A stretch of 55,620 bases of DNA from DAOPZC01 sp035353175 (GTDB taxonomy: Bacteria; Verrucomicrobiota; Kiritimatiellia; RFP12; UBA1067), in NCBI GenBank assembly GCA_035353175.1, contig DAOPZC010000030.1:1-55620 (forward strand). Reading direction: 5' to 3'. Made by a program: the position numbers and the translations under genes. Below the pieces are notes generated by a model. It was given only the letters and a program-made list of their open reading frames with translations, had not been told where the DNA came from and did no database searches. Of this stretch, positions 34,796 through 43,668 are shown in pieces. How positions within the stretch are numbered: the stretch's first letter is position 1; each line of letters begins with the position of its first letter.

Positions 34796-35788
34796 ATGAA
34801 AACGATATCTTTTTGGTTCGGGGCGCTGGCGGTTGCCATCGCGCAGGGAGCGGATACCCGTGTCGGCATTATCGGGTTGGACACCTCGCATGCGATCGAG
34901 TTCACCAAGATACTGAACGCGGAGAAAAGCGAGCCGGGGTTCGAAGGCTTCCGGGTCACGGCCGCCTACACCTATGGCAGCCTGGATATTTGCTCGAGCA
35001 CGAACCGCTATCCGGAATACACAAAAAAGATGGCCGGGATGGGGGTTGAGATCGTCGGCTCGGTCGCCGATCTGCTCAAGCGGACCGACGTGATCCTGCT
35101 GGAGACCAACGACGGACGGCGGCATCTCGAGCAGGCGTTGGAGGTCTTCAAGTCAGGCAAGCGCGTGTTCATCGACAAGCCGGTCGCGGCGTCGCTGGCG
35201 GACGCGCTGTCGATTTTCGAGGCGGCGAAGAAATACGGCGTGCCGGTCTTCTCTTCTTCGGCGCTGCGGTACACTCAGAAGGCCCAGGCGGCAAGGGCCG
35301 GCGAATATGGCCGGGTCATTGCCGCCGACGCGTACTCGCCGTGCAAGATCGAGCCGACGCATCCGGATCTGTTCTGGTACGGCATCCACGGCGTTGAGCC
35401 GCTCTTCACCGTGATGGGTACGGGGTGTGAGAGCGTGGTGCGCGTCAGTCAGGACGAGGTGGACTTCGCGGTCGGATCCTGGAAGGACGGGCGCGTGGGA
35501 ACCTTGCGCGGCATGCGCGGAAAAGGCGCGACCTATGGCTGCGACATTTTTGCCGAAAAAGGCGGGCGTATGGCGCTGGGGGGGTATGAGGGCTACAAGC
35601 CGCTGCTCGTGGAAATCGTGAAGTTTTTCAAGACGGGCGTTGTTCCTGTTCCGGCCGAAGAGACGATCGAGATCTTCGCCTTCATGGAGGCGGCGGACGA
35701 GAGCAAGCGGCGGGGTGGCGCGCCCGTGAGACTGGAAGAGGTGTTGGCGAAGGCCCGTGCCGAGGCCGCTCGGAAAGGGCTTAAATGA
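34796..35788 (+). CDS. Second Gfo/Idh/MocA-family oxidoreductase, probably Sec-exported
   Basis: This 330-residue protein has a short hydrophobic leader (ISFWFGALAVAIAQGA) and then a Rossmann fold starting TRVGIIGLDTSHAIEF. RVFIDKPVAAS is the conserved EKP/DKP motif of the family. It is shorter than, and only distantly related to, the preceding oxidoreductase. Substrate unknown; the operon context points to an amino sugar or its glycoside. The ATG lies ten bases after the previous stop with AAAGGAG, and the 3' end overlaps the symporter start by four bases (ATGA), so translation is coupled. Confidence 0.87.
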   Translation: MKTISFWFGALAVAIAQGADTRVGIIGLDTSHAIEFTKILNAEKSEPGFEGFRVTAAYTYGSLDICSSTNRYPEYTKKMAGMGVEIVGSVADLLKRTDVILLETNDGRRHLEQALEVFKSGKRVFIDKPVAASLADALSIFEAAKKYGVPVFSSSALRYTQKAQAARAGEYGRVIAADAYSPCKIEPTHPDLFWYGIHGVEPLFTVMGTGCESVVRVSQDEVDFAVGSWKDGRVGTLRGMRGKGATYGCDIFAEKGGRMALGGYEGYKPLLVEIVKFFKTGVVPVPAEETIEIFAFMEAADESKRRGGAPVRLEEVLAKARAEAARKGLK

Positions 35789-37473
35789 CGCCGCACGGTA
35801 ACGGGCTCGCTTTCGCGGACTACGCGGTTGTCGCCAGCTTCTTTGTGGTCATGATCGCCGTCGGCGTGTTTTTCGGCCGCAAGCAGAAAAGCGTGGCGCA
35901 GTTCTTCGGCGGCGGCAAGCAGGTGCCGTGGTGGCTGAGCGGCATTTCGTTCTATATGTGCAGCTTCAGCGCGCTGGCGTTCGTGATGTACTCCGCGCTG
36001 GCCTACAAATACGGCTGGCTGCCGGTCACCATCAGCTGGCTGAGCGTGCCGGCCGTGTTGCTCGGCTGCACGCTGTTTGCGGCGCGCTGGCGGCGGGCCG
36101 CCGAGACGAGCCCGCTGGAATACATCGAGCGGCGTTACGGCAACGGGATGCGGCAGGGCCTGATGTGGCTGGGCCTGCCGGTGCGGATCCTGGACGATTC
36201 GTTCAAGCTGCTGGCGATCGGCACGGTGGTCGGCGCGGGCATGGGATTCCCGCTGCAGGGCGCGATCATCGTGTGCGGGCTGATCATCCTGAGCTACACC
36301 TTCATGGGCGGGCTCTGGGCCGCGCTGGTGGCCGACTTCATCCAGTTCTTCGTTCTGTTGCTGCCGATCTTGGTTCTCCCGGTCCTCTGTTTCGCCAAAG
36401 CAGGGGGCGTCGGCGCCTTCATCGAAAAGGCGCCGCCCGGATTCTTCGCGTGGACGGCGGACAAATACACGTGGACGTACATGCTCCTTTTCTTCCTGAT
36501 TCTATTTTCGAATCTTGCGACGTCGTGGTCGATGGTGCAGCGGTACTATTCGACGCGGAGCGAGAAGGACGCGCGGAAGGTGGGCTATTTCGTCTCGCTT
36601 CTGCTGTTCATCGGGCCGCCGGTCTTCTATTTGCCCGCCATGGCGGCGCGGGTTTTTCTGCCGGACATCCCCGCCGGGCAGATGAATGAGGTCTATGCCT
36701 TGATTTGTAAGGACGTGTTGCCGGTCGGTTTCCTGGGGCTCGTCATCGCGGCCATGTTCTCGGCGACGATGTCCACGCTGGCGGGCGACTACAATGCGGC
36801 GGCATCGGTGCTGACGAACGATTTTTACAAGCGCATGATCGCGCCGGACGCGTCACCCAAAAAGCAGATGCTGATTGCGCGCCTGGCGACGGCCCTGATC
36901 GGCGCGACGGTCATCGGCATCACCTTTGTCATGCAGAACGCGCAAGGTGCGAATGACCTGTTCGACGTGACGAACAAGATGTTCGGGATCTTCTTGCCGC
37001 CGGTCGCGATTCCCATGATGCTGGGGCTGCTGACCCGCCGCATCTCGCGGCGGGGTGGCGTGATGGGGCTGCTCGGCGGCATCGCGGTCGGCTTGTCGGT
37101 GTTTGTGCTGGGCGCCCGCTGGCCGGGCCTCCGGGAGATGGGAACCATTTTCCTTGCAACCAGCGCGGCAACGGTTGCGGGCCTACTGGTCGGCACGCTG
37201 CTGTATCCGGACGATCGGATCCACGACGAGACGCTGACACGCTTTTTCGAAAAGGTGACTACCCCCGGCCCGGTTTTGGATGGCCCGCCCGCGCGGATCA
37301 CCTTCTGGCCGCTGGTGGCGGGCGGGCTGGCGTTCATCGCCTGCGTGCTGATCGTCTCCTCCGCCGCGACGCGCCCGTTGGCTGAAGTCCGCGTGTCCAT
37401 CGGGGGGGGCGTGGCGATGCTGGCCGCTGCCGGCGCGTTCTGGTGTCTGTCGAAACGAGGTGAAAAGAAATGA
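35785..37473 (+). CDS. Sodium:solute symporter family transporter
   Basis: The 562-residue protein is an inner-membrane transporter with about 13-14 hydrophobic segments. The family signature regions are clear: FFGGGKQVPWWLSGISFYMCSFSALAF near 35-60 and GLVIAAMFSATMSTLAGDYNAAASVL near 310. Sodium-coupled uptake of a sugar, amino sugar or sialic acid is expected. Overlap of four bases with both neighbours (35785-35788 with the oxidoreductase, 37470-37473 with nagB) shows tight co-expression, so the substrate probably feeds NagB. Confidence 0.93.
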   Translation: MTPHGNGLAFADYAVVASFFVVMIAVGVFFGRKQKSVAQFFGGGKQVPWWLSGISFYMCSFSALAFVMYSALAYKYGWLPVTISWLSVPAVLLGCTLFAARWRRAAETSPLEYIERRYGNGMRQGLMWLGLPVRILDDSFKLLAIGTVVGAGMGFPLQGAIIVCGLIILSYTFMGGLWAALVADFIQFFVLLLPILVLPVLCFAKAGGVGAFIEKAPPGFFAWTADKYTWTYMLLFFLILFSNLATSWSMVQRYYSTRSEKDARKVGYFVSLLLFIGPPVFYLPAMAARVFLPDIPAGQMNEVYALICKDVLPVGFLGLVIAAMFSATMSTLAGDYNAAASVLTNDFYKRMIAPDASPKKQMLIARLATALIGATVIGITFVMQNAQGANDLFDVTNKMFGIFLPPVAIPMMLGLLTRRISRRGGVMGLLGGIAVGLSVFVLGARWPGLREMGTIFLATSAATVAGLLVGTLLYPDDRIHDETLTRFFEKVTTPGPVLDGPPARITFWPLVAGGLAFIACVLIVSSAATRPLAEVRVSIGGGVAMLAAAGAFWCLSKRGEKK

Positions 37474-38210
37474 CTGTGACTGTCGCGAAAGATGCTGGCG
37501 AGATGGCCAGAACTGCGGCGGCGTGTGCCGCCGAAGGGATTGTGAAAGCGCTCGCCGAACGCGGCGAGGCCGGAATCATTGTGGCGACCGGCGCGAGCCA
37601 GTTCGGCTTCCTGCAAGCGCTGGCCACGACACCGGGCATCGACTGGTCGCGCGTGACGGGGTTCCATTTGGACGAATACGCCGGGCTGCCGGTGTCGCAC
37701 CGCGCGAGTTTCAGGAACTATCTGCGCCAGCGGTTTGTCGGCGCGCTGCCGGTGCCGCTCAAGGGCTTCAACGAAGTGAACGGCGAAGCGCCGGACCTCG
37801 CTGCGGAGTGCCGCCGGCTGAAGGCGCTGCTGGACAAAACGCCGATCGACGTGGCGTGCGTGGGCATCGGCGAGAACGGTCACTTGGCGTTCAACGATCC
37901 GCCGGCGGATTTTGAGACGCGCGAGGCCTTTCTGGTGGTGGATCTGGATGAGGCCTGCCGCCATCAGCAAGTCGGCGAGGGCTGGTTCGCGACGCTGCAA
38001 GACGTGCCGAAGCAGGCGCTTTCCATGTCGGTTCCGCAGATTATGAAAAGCAAACGGATCGTCTGCACGGTGCCGGACGCGCGCAAGGCGGCGGCAGTGA
38101 AAAACGCCGTGCAAGGCCCCGTGTCGAACCTGTGCCCGTCCTCGATTCTGCAGACGCATCCGGACTGCACGATGTTTCTTGACCCCGCCGCCGCGAGCCA
38201 ACTGGGATAG
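37470..38210 (+). CDS. nagB: Glucosamine-6-phosphate deaminase/isomerase
   Basis: NagB converts glucosamine-6-phosphate to fructose-6-phosphate and ammonia in the cytoplasm. The 246-residue protein has the family motifs FHLDEYAGLP (catalytic Asp/Glu region), VGIGENGHLAFNDPP and the end CPSSILQTHPDCTMFLD. Length is slightly below the E. coli enzyme (266) and lacks its allosteric C-terminal part. It is the last gene of the oxidoreductase-symporter operon and starts within the stop of the symporter gene. The convergent regulator gene ends 33 bases downstream. Confidence 0.93.
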   Translation: MTVTVAKDAGEMARTAAACAAEGIVKALAERGEAGIIVATGASQFGFLQALATTPGIDWSRVTGFHLDEYAGLPVSHRASFRNYLRQRFVGALPVPLKGFNEVNGEAPDLAAECRRLKALLDKTPIDVACVGIGENGHLAFNDPPADFETREAFLVVDLDEACRHQQVGEGWFATLQDVPKQALSMSVPQIMKSKRIVCTVPDARKAAAVKNAVQGPVSNLCPSSILQTHPDCTMFLDPAAASQLG

Positions 38211-38243
38211 GCGTGCGGACCGTCCCAGAGGCGGGCGCAGATC

Positions 38244-39395
38244 TCAGCGGGGCCTGCCGGAGGTCGGAAGGCGCTCTTTTTTGCGGTAGGCGAGCGGCGT
38301 GCAATGCTCGGCGCGCCGAAAGGCGTTGTTCAGGTGCTGGGCGTGGCAAAAGCCGGTGCGCCGGGCGATTTCCTTCACCGGCAGGTCGGTCAGGGACAAG
38401 AGCCGGCGGGCCTCGAACAGGCGCAGACGGGCGAGCGTGGCGTAGACCGTCTGCCCCAGCACGCGGGAGAAGTGCTCTTCGAGCCGGTGCGGGGCCAGGC
38501 GGACGGCCTCTGCGGCGTCGGCGACGCCAATGCTGCGTCCGATATTCTCGCGGAAGAACTGCACGACGGAGCGGGCCAGCGGGTCGGCCGTGGCAAAGCC
38601 GTCGGTGCTCGCCCGCAATTCAACGCCGCAGGGCGGGATCAGGATGGGGGCTTCGGGCGGCTTGCCGCCGCGCATCAGCCTGTCCAGCAGGGCCGCGCCG
38701 TCGTAGCCGACCCTGATCCGGTCGTGCCGGACACTGGAAAGCGGGACGCGGAGGTTCTCGCAGACCAGCCTGTCGTTATCCACGCCGAGGATCGCGACAT
38801 CGTCCGGCACCCGATAGCCGGACTCCAGACAGGCCGACTCGATCTTGGCGGCATCGTAGTCGCAGTAGCAGAAAACGGCCAGCGGCTTGGGGAGCGCGCG
38901 CAGCTTCCGCATCAGCCAGCGGTTCAGGGCTTGCCAGTCGTCGTTCTCGCTTCCCGGCCGGTGCGCCCAGACGAGCTGTATCGGCGTATGGCCTGTCTGT
39001 TCGGCGAAGCGTTCGGCGAAGCCCTCGCCGCGCAGCTCGTGCGGACGCTGGTATTCGGTGGAGAAGTACGCCGCCTGACGGAAGCCGCGTTCGATCAGGT
39101 GGTCGGCGGCGACGCGTCCGATCAGCCGGTGGTCGCCGCAGACCCGCGCCAAGGGGATGTCAGGGCGGAACGCGCCGAAGTCCACGCAGGGAACCCTCTG
39201 GCGGCGGACGTAGTCGATGAAATCCGCTCGCGAATTGAGGAGCGCCAGCATCCCGTTGCCGGACCAGCCCTTCGGCAGCGTGCAGCCGTCGTTGACGGTC
39301 AGATACCAGTTCCGTTCGGCGGCATAACGCCCGATTCCCTCCCGAATCGGGTGGTCGTACCACTCCATCAGAACGAGGACATGGGGCGTTTTCAT
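38244..39395 (-). CDS. XylR-type transcriptional regulator (LacI-like sensor plus AraC helix-turn-helix)
   Basis: The 383-residue protein has an N-terminal periplasmic-binding-protein-like sensor (about 1-270; HVLVLMEWYDHPIREGIGRYA, DDVAILGVDNDRLVCENL) and a C-terminal AraC-type DNA-binding domain (about 275-375; LPVKEIARRTGFCHAQHLNNAFRR). This is the architecture of XylR-family activators. Its effector is probably a sugar. Position between the nagB operon and the sialate O-acetylesterase suggests control of one or both. ATG 39395 matches the usual XylR start; an upstream extension would cover the dyad at 39425-39474. No good ribosome binding site is seen. Confidence 0.9.
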   Translation of the reverse strand: MKTPHVLVLMEWYDHPIREGIGRYAAERNWYLTVNDGCTLPKGWSGNGMLALLNSRADFIDYVRRQRVPCVDFGAFRPDIPLARVCGDHRLIGRVAADHLIERGFRQAAYFSTEYQRPHELRGEGFAERFAEQTGHTPIQLVWAHRPGSENDDWQALNRWLMRKLRALPKPLAVFCYCDYDAAKIESACLESGYRVPDDVAILGVDNDRLVCENLRVPLSSVRHDRIRVGYDGAALLDRLMRGGKPPEAPILIPPCGVELRASTDGFATADPLARSVVQFFRENIGRSIGVADAAEAVRLAPHRLEEHFSRVLGQTVYATLARLRLFEARRLLSLTDLPVKEIARRTGFCHAQHLNNAFRRAEHCTPLAYRKKERLPTSGRPR

Positions 39396-39424
39396 GGGGC
39401 GGGCGTTGAACGGGCTCCGGGCGC

Positions 39425-39474
39425 GTGACGTGTCACGGGCGGGGCCGCGGCCGGACGCCCCGTCACGTGTAACG
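39425..39474. repeat. Paired 13-base near-palindromes upstream of the XylR-type gene
   Basis: GTGACGTGTCACG (39425-39437) and GTCACGTGTAACG (39462-39474) match at 11 of 13 positions as direct repeats 37 bases apart, and because each is nearly palindromic they also form an imperfect inverted repeat around GGCCGCGGCC (39443-39452). They sit 30 bases before the regulator start and 14 bases after the acetylesterase stop. Autoregulatory operators or a readthrough-limiting hairpin are both possible. Confidence 0.5.
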
Positions 39475-39487
39475 CGCGTTTTGTTTT

Positions 39488-41668
39488 CTATTTCACGAGC
39501 ACGGTCAGGCGCCGGGTCGCATATTGGCCGCCGTTGCCCATGAAGGTGTAGTCCGGGTGTTCGCCCGCGGTGTTGTTGCCGATGCCGATGTCGCAGGCGC
39601 CGCCGCCGTTGAAGTTGTTGTAAGCGAAGAGCGTGACCTTGTTCTTCCACGCGTGGACCTGCATGCAGCCGTAACCGCCGTCGCCGGCGGCCTGGTCGTC
39701 GAAGTCGTACTTGCGGCCGTCCGCGCCGGGCAGGTTCAGCCCGTTCGGGTTGCCGTAGTTCGCGTCCCAGAACTCGATGTTGCCGCCGTCGGAGTTGTCG
39801 AGCGCCGGGAGTCCCTCGACGTTCGAACGCACGGTGAGGTTGTTGACCTTGGTCTGGTGACGGATGCCGCTCTTGGCGTAAGGGATGCCGAGCTTCTTCG
39901 CGTCTTGGGTGAAGGCGTCCATCGAGGCGAAGACATAGCGGATGCTTCCCTCGTCCTGCAGGAGCTGCAGCACGTAGGCGACTTTGGAGAACGCGCCCGC
40001 GCCGGCGCTGGCGTCAAGCGTGTACTTCGGCGGTGTGGCGTTGAAGTTGCCGTTCGCCGGCAGGTCGATCTCGTACACTTTGCGGAAACCCTGAAGTTCG
40101 GGGAGCGACATGACGCCGTCCAGCTTCGGCTTGTTGCCGCAGCGGAACGCGCCGGCCGGCAGGCCGAGGCCGTTGACGAGGTTCGGCTCGGCGAGCTGGT
40201 CCCACGCGAAGCGCATGGCCATGGGCGCGGTGATGCCGGCCGCGGTGAGTACGACGGCGTTGCCTTCAATCGCGGCGTCCGCCGGTTTGTAGAGCCCGTC
40301 CTGGCCGCACAGCTCGAACCAGGTCGGGGCTTTGCCGTCGCGGGTCTTCAAGCCGTCGGCGAAGTCGAACGTGACGCGCAGTTTCGCGCCTTCGATCGCG
40401 AACGACTTGTAAACCGGGCTTTCCCAGCGGATGTCGGTGCGGCCGTAGGTGCGGGCGAGCGCCTGGTTGGCCAAGCGCAGTCCGACGTCCTGCTTGTTGC
40501 GCGGGTGGATGTCCTTGACGTTGCCGATGTCGTTGATGACGGTATAGCCGGTGTTGGGGATCGCCGCGGGCACGGCCGCTTGGGCTTCCCAAATGCCGGG
40601 CAGATGGGAGGCGCGCGCCGGGCCGTAGTTGTAGGGCGCGAGCTGAACGAGGTAGTAGGGGAAGTCGCCCTGGCCCCACACCTTGCGCCAGCCGTTGACG
40701 AGCGCCTTGGTCTTTTCCAGGTAAAGCATGCCCTCGCCGTTGTTCGAACAGCCCTGATACCAGATCGCGCCGCGGATGGCGAAGGGGACGAGGCCCGCGA
40801 CCATGCCGTTAAAGAGCACGGTGGGCTCCTGATGCTTGCCCTGGGTCATCGGGAAGATCAGGTTCTGCGGAAAGTCGGGCGCGGCGGTGACCGGCTGGCC
40901 CGCGGCGGTCTTCGCCTGCGCGTCGGCGATCCACGCCTGCATGGCGGCGATGTAGTCGCCCAGCACCTTTTTGTGCAGGGCCGACGCGGGATCGGCGGTG
41001 TCCACGCGCGCTTTGATGCCGTCCAGCTCGGGAAGCCCGTCGAAGCCGCAGGGCGGGGTCCAGGGTTCGATGCGGGTTCCGCCCCACGAGCAGTTGATGA
41101 GGCCGACGGGGACCTTCAGCTCCTGGTGCAGGCGGCGGCCGAAGAGGAAGGCCACGGCCGATTCGTCGCCGATGCCCTCGGGGGTGGTGATTTCCCAGCT
41201 GGCGTTGATGTTGCCCTCCGGCACGGGCTTGAAATTTTTGGGGGCCTTGAAGTGGCGGATCATCGGATAGTTCGCGCCGGCGAGCTCCTGCTCGGCGTTG
41301 TCCACGTTGCGCATGACCCACTCCATGTTCGACTGCCCCGAACAGAACCACACTTCGCCGACGACCACGTTCTTGAATTCGACGACGTTGGCGGCGGTGA
41401 CTTTGAAGACCGCAGGCTGGGCGGAGGCTTTCAGCGCGTCGAGTTTGAGCTGCCACGTGCCGTCGGCTTTGGCCGTCGTTTTTTTCGTTTGCCCGGCGAA
41501 CTCGACGGTCACGCTCTCGCTGGGGTCGGCCCATCCCCAGACGGGGACTTGGATGTCACGCTGCAGGACCATGTCGTTGTTGAAGATGTTCGGCAGTTTC
41601 ACCGCCGCTTGCGCGGAAGCGGCCAACAGGCAGAAGCTGGCTGCCCACGAGTATCCCAGTCGTTTCAT
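39488..41668 (-). CDS. Secreted sialate O-acetylesterase-like SGNH esterase with extra C-terminal domain
   Basis: The 726-residue protein has a signal peptide (MKRLGYSWAASFCLLAASAQA), then an Ig-like piece and a sialate O-acetylesterase domain (about 25-520). The SGNH serine lies in FCSGQSNMEW and the catalytic Asp/His pair in DIHPRNKQDVG, with the Gly and other blocks in NCSWGGTRIEPW. It would remove O-acetyl groups from sialic acid or other sugars so that glycosidases can act. Residues about 545-726 form an additional beta-rich domain (KVYEIDLPANGNFNATPPKYTLD) that I cannot name, with repeated Gly/Asn-rich strands. It lies upstream of the XylR-type gene on the same strand. Confidence 0.87.
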   Translation of the reverse strand: MKRLGYSWAASFCLLAASAQAAVKLPNIFNNDMVLQRDIQVPVWGWADPSESVTVEFAGQTKKTTAKADGTWQLKLDALKASAQPAVFKVTAANVVEFKNVVVGEVWFCSGQSNMEWVMRNVDNAEQELAGANYPMIRHFKAPKNFKPVPEGNINASWEITTPEGIGDESAVAFLFGRRLHQELKVPVGLINCSWGGTRIEPWTPPCGFDGLPELDGIKARVDTADPASALHKKVLGDYIAAMQAWIADAQAKTAAGQPVTAAPDFPQNLIFPMTQGKHQEPTVLFNGMVAGLVPFAIRGAIWYQGCSNNGEGMLYLEKTKALVNGWRKVWGQGDFPYYLVQLAPYNYGPARASHLPGIWEAQAAVPAAIPNTGYTVINDIGNVKDIHPRNKQDVGLRLANQALARTYGRTDIRWESPVYKSFAIEGAKLRVTFDFADGLKTRDGKAPTWFELCGQDGLYKPADAAIEGNAVVLTAAGITAPMAMRFAWDQLAEPNLVNGLGLPAGAFRCGNKPKLDGVMSLPELQGFRKVYEIDLPANGNFNATPPKYTLDASAGAGAFSKVAYVLQLLQDEGSIRYVFASMDAFTQDAKKLGIPYAKSGIRHQTKVNNLTVRSNVEGLPALDNSDGGNIEFWDANYGNPNGLNLPGADGRKYDFDDQAAGDGGYGCMQVHAWKNKVTLFAYNNFNGGGACDIGIGNNTAGEHPDYTFMGNGGQYATRRLTVLVK

Positions 41669-41843
41669 TGCGTTACCCTTGTGCGTTGGATTGGAAGCAG
41701 GTCCCCATTTTTGAGGATGCCGATAAGCATAGCCCATTTAATGGCCGGGACCAAGTGCGGAAATGGGACGGATCGCCGATGATTGCCAAAACGAAGGATT
41801 GCGAGTATGCTTACGCCATACGAAATGGACGGAGAGTAACGAA

Positions 41844-43583
41844 ATGACGATTCGCGGATTTTTAGAAGAGGCGGTCTGTCAGACGCCCGAAGCACCCGCG
41901 CAGCGGTTCTTTCAGCAGGGGCGGTGGGTGACGAGGAGTTACGCGGCTCTGAAAGAGCGGGTCGTGCGCGCAACGACGATCGCGCATCTTCTGGAGATCA
42001 AGCCGGGTTCGCAGAATGTGGCCCTGATGCTGGAGAACTGCCCGGAGTGGCAGGAGATTTATCTGGCGCTGGCGTGCGTGGGGGTTACGGTGGTGCCGAT
42101 CGACCCCAAGCTGCGCGAGCAGGAGGTTTCGCACATTCTCAGGGACTCGGAGACGGTCGCGATCTTCGCGGGGCCTAAGCTGCAGGACCTGATGGGCCGG
42201 GTGCTCGCCGACCTTCCGCACCTGCGGGCTTGCGTCTGGGTGGGCGAGGGGGAGCCGGCGGGGCTGCCGCAACTCGCGGGCCGGCCCTGCTACGGGTACG
42301 AGGCCATGATGAGCCACGCGGCTTCGGCCCGCGAGGCGGCGCGGCAGTGGTTCGAGATCCACCGCCCGGACGAAGGGACGGTCGCCTCGATCATCTATAC
42401 CTCGGGCACGACCGGCAAGCCTAAGGGCGCGATGCTGACGCACGGGAACTTTACCTCGAATGTGGCCGCGACCGTCGAGCGCGTCGGCTTTTATCCGGCT
42501 GACAATTTTCTGAACGTGCTGCCGCTTTTCCACGCGTTTTCGTTCACCGCGAACTTCATGTTGCCGCTGGGGGTCAAGGCGTGTTGCAGTTTCGTGCGCT
42601 CGCTGCGGACCCTTCCGGAGGACATGCTGGCCCTGCAGCCCACGGTGTTGCTGGCGGTGCCGCTGATGGCTGAGAAACTGTATGCGCGGGTGGCGGAGAA
42701 ACTCAAGAAGAGCCTGGTGGCGCGCGGCCTGCTGGGAATCGGCCTGAAGAAGGTCATCAGCAAGAAGGTCATCGAGTCGTTCGGCGGCAGGCTGCGGCTG
42801 TTGGGGATTGGCGGCGCGCCGACGTCGCTGAAGGTTCTGAAGGGTTTTCAAGAAGTGGGGATTCCGGTCTTGGAAGGATACGGGCTCACCGAGTGTTCGC
42901 CGGGTGTGGCCTATCCCCCGCTGAGTGCGTTTGTGCCCGGGACCGTCGGCCCCGTGCTCGCCAACATGCAGTACAAGCTGGTGGACGTGGACGCCTCGGG
43001 CGCGGGCGAACTGTGCGTGAAGGGCCCGAACGTGATGAAGGGGTATTACAGGAATCCCGAGGCGACGGCCGGGGTGTTCGACGACGCGGGGTTTTTTCAC
43101 ACCGGCGACCTGGTGCGGCTGGACGCCAAGAGAAACGTGACGATCTGCGGCCGAAAAAAAGCCCTGATCGTCAACCGCGAGGGCAAAAACATCTATCCCG
43201 AAGAGGTCGAGCAAGTCATCGAGCAGTGCCCCTTTGTTCAAGATGTCTTGGTGCTCGGCTACCGCATGGGCGACGAGAGCGGCGAGCGGGTTGGTGCGAT
43301 CCTGGTGCCGAACGTCGAGGCGGTGACGGCTTGGCACAAGGGGACGCCGTTGTCGGACGCGGCGGCGGAGGCCTTTTTGCGCGAGGAGGTGCTCGAGCGC
43401 TGCCGCAAGCAGATCGCCGACTACAAGATACCGCGCAAGATCGTGGTGCTGCACACGCCGCTGGAGCGGACCTCCACGATGAAGGTGCGCCGCGTCGTTT
43501 ACGCCGGCACTCTGGACGAGAAGGACGTGTCGCCGGCGGCGCTGTCCGACGCCGAGTTTGCCGATGAGAAGATGATGGGGTGA
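41844..43583 (+). CDS. AMP-forming acyl-CoA synthetase (long-chain fatty acid ligase type)
   Basis: This 579-residue enzyme activates a carboxylic acid, probably a fatty acid, via an acyl-AMP. The adenylate-forming motifs are intact: YTSGTTGKPKGAML at about 185-198, LEGYGLTECSP, and FHTGDLVRLDAKRNVTICGRKKALI with the hinge. GKNIYPEEVEQVIEQCPFV and the C-terminal TSTMKVRR lysine region are also present. Length fits the family. ATG 41844 has GGAGAG upstream; a longer in-frame start at 41763 would add non-conserved residues. Divergent from the acetylesterase gene, with which no functional link is evident. Confidence 0.93.
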   Translation: MTIRGFLEEAVCQTPEAPAQRFFQQGRWVTRSYAALKERVVRATTIAHLLEIKPGSQNVALMLENCPEWQEIYLALACVGVTVVPIDPKLREQEVSHILRDSETVAIFAGPKLQDLMGRVLADLPHLRACVWVGEGEPAGLPQLAGRPCYGYEAMMSHAASAREAARQWFEIHRPDEGTVASIIYTSGTTGKPKGAMLTHGNFTSNVAATVERVGFYPADNFLNVLPLFHAFSFTANFMLPLGVKACCSFVRSLRTLPEDMLALQPTVLLAVPLMAEKLYARVAEKLKKSLVARGLLGIGLKKVISKKVIESFGGRLRLLGIGGAPTSLKVLKGFQEVGIPVLEGYGLTECSPGVAYPPLSAFVPGTVGPVLANMQYKLVDVDASGAGELCVKGPNVMKGYYRNPEATAGVFDDAGFFHTGDLVRLDAKRNVTICGRKKALIVNREGKNIYPEEVEQVIEQCPFVQDVLVLGYRMGDESGERVGAILVPNVEAVTAWHKGTPLSDAAAEAFLREEVLERCRKQIADYKIPRKIVVLHTPLERTSTMKVRRVVYAGTLDEKDVSPAALSDAEFADEKMMG

Positions 43584-43627
43584 ACGCCGTCCTGGACGCG
43601 GGGCTGTTTTAAACACGGGCGACAGGA

Positions 43628-43656
43628 TTGCGGCGGCGCGGCGCATGTGGTAAACT
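43628..43656 (+). promoter_or_regulatory. Predicted promoter of the opg operon
   Basis: TTGCGG at 43628-43633 and TAAACT at 43651-43656 are 17 bases apart; the latter is preceded by TGG, making an extended -10. It ends 12 bases before the opgG ATG, which has no Shine-Dalgarno site, so the leader is very short. Confidence 0.42.
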
Positions 43657-43668
43657 CTGGGCAAATTT

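Noticed and set aside
41760..41833. Direct repeat GAAATGG(G)ACGGA, two copies 62 bases apart
   Set aside because: Only two short copies with an insertion and no palindromic form; too weak to call an operator.
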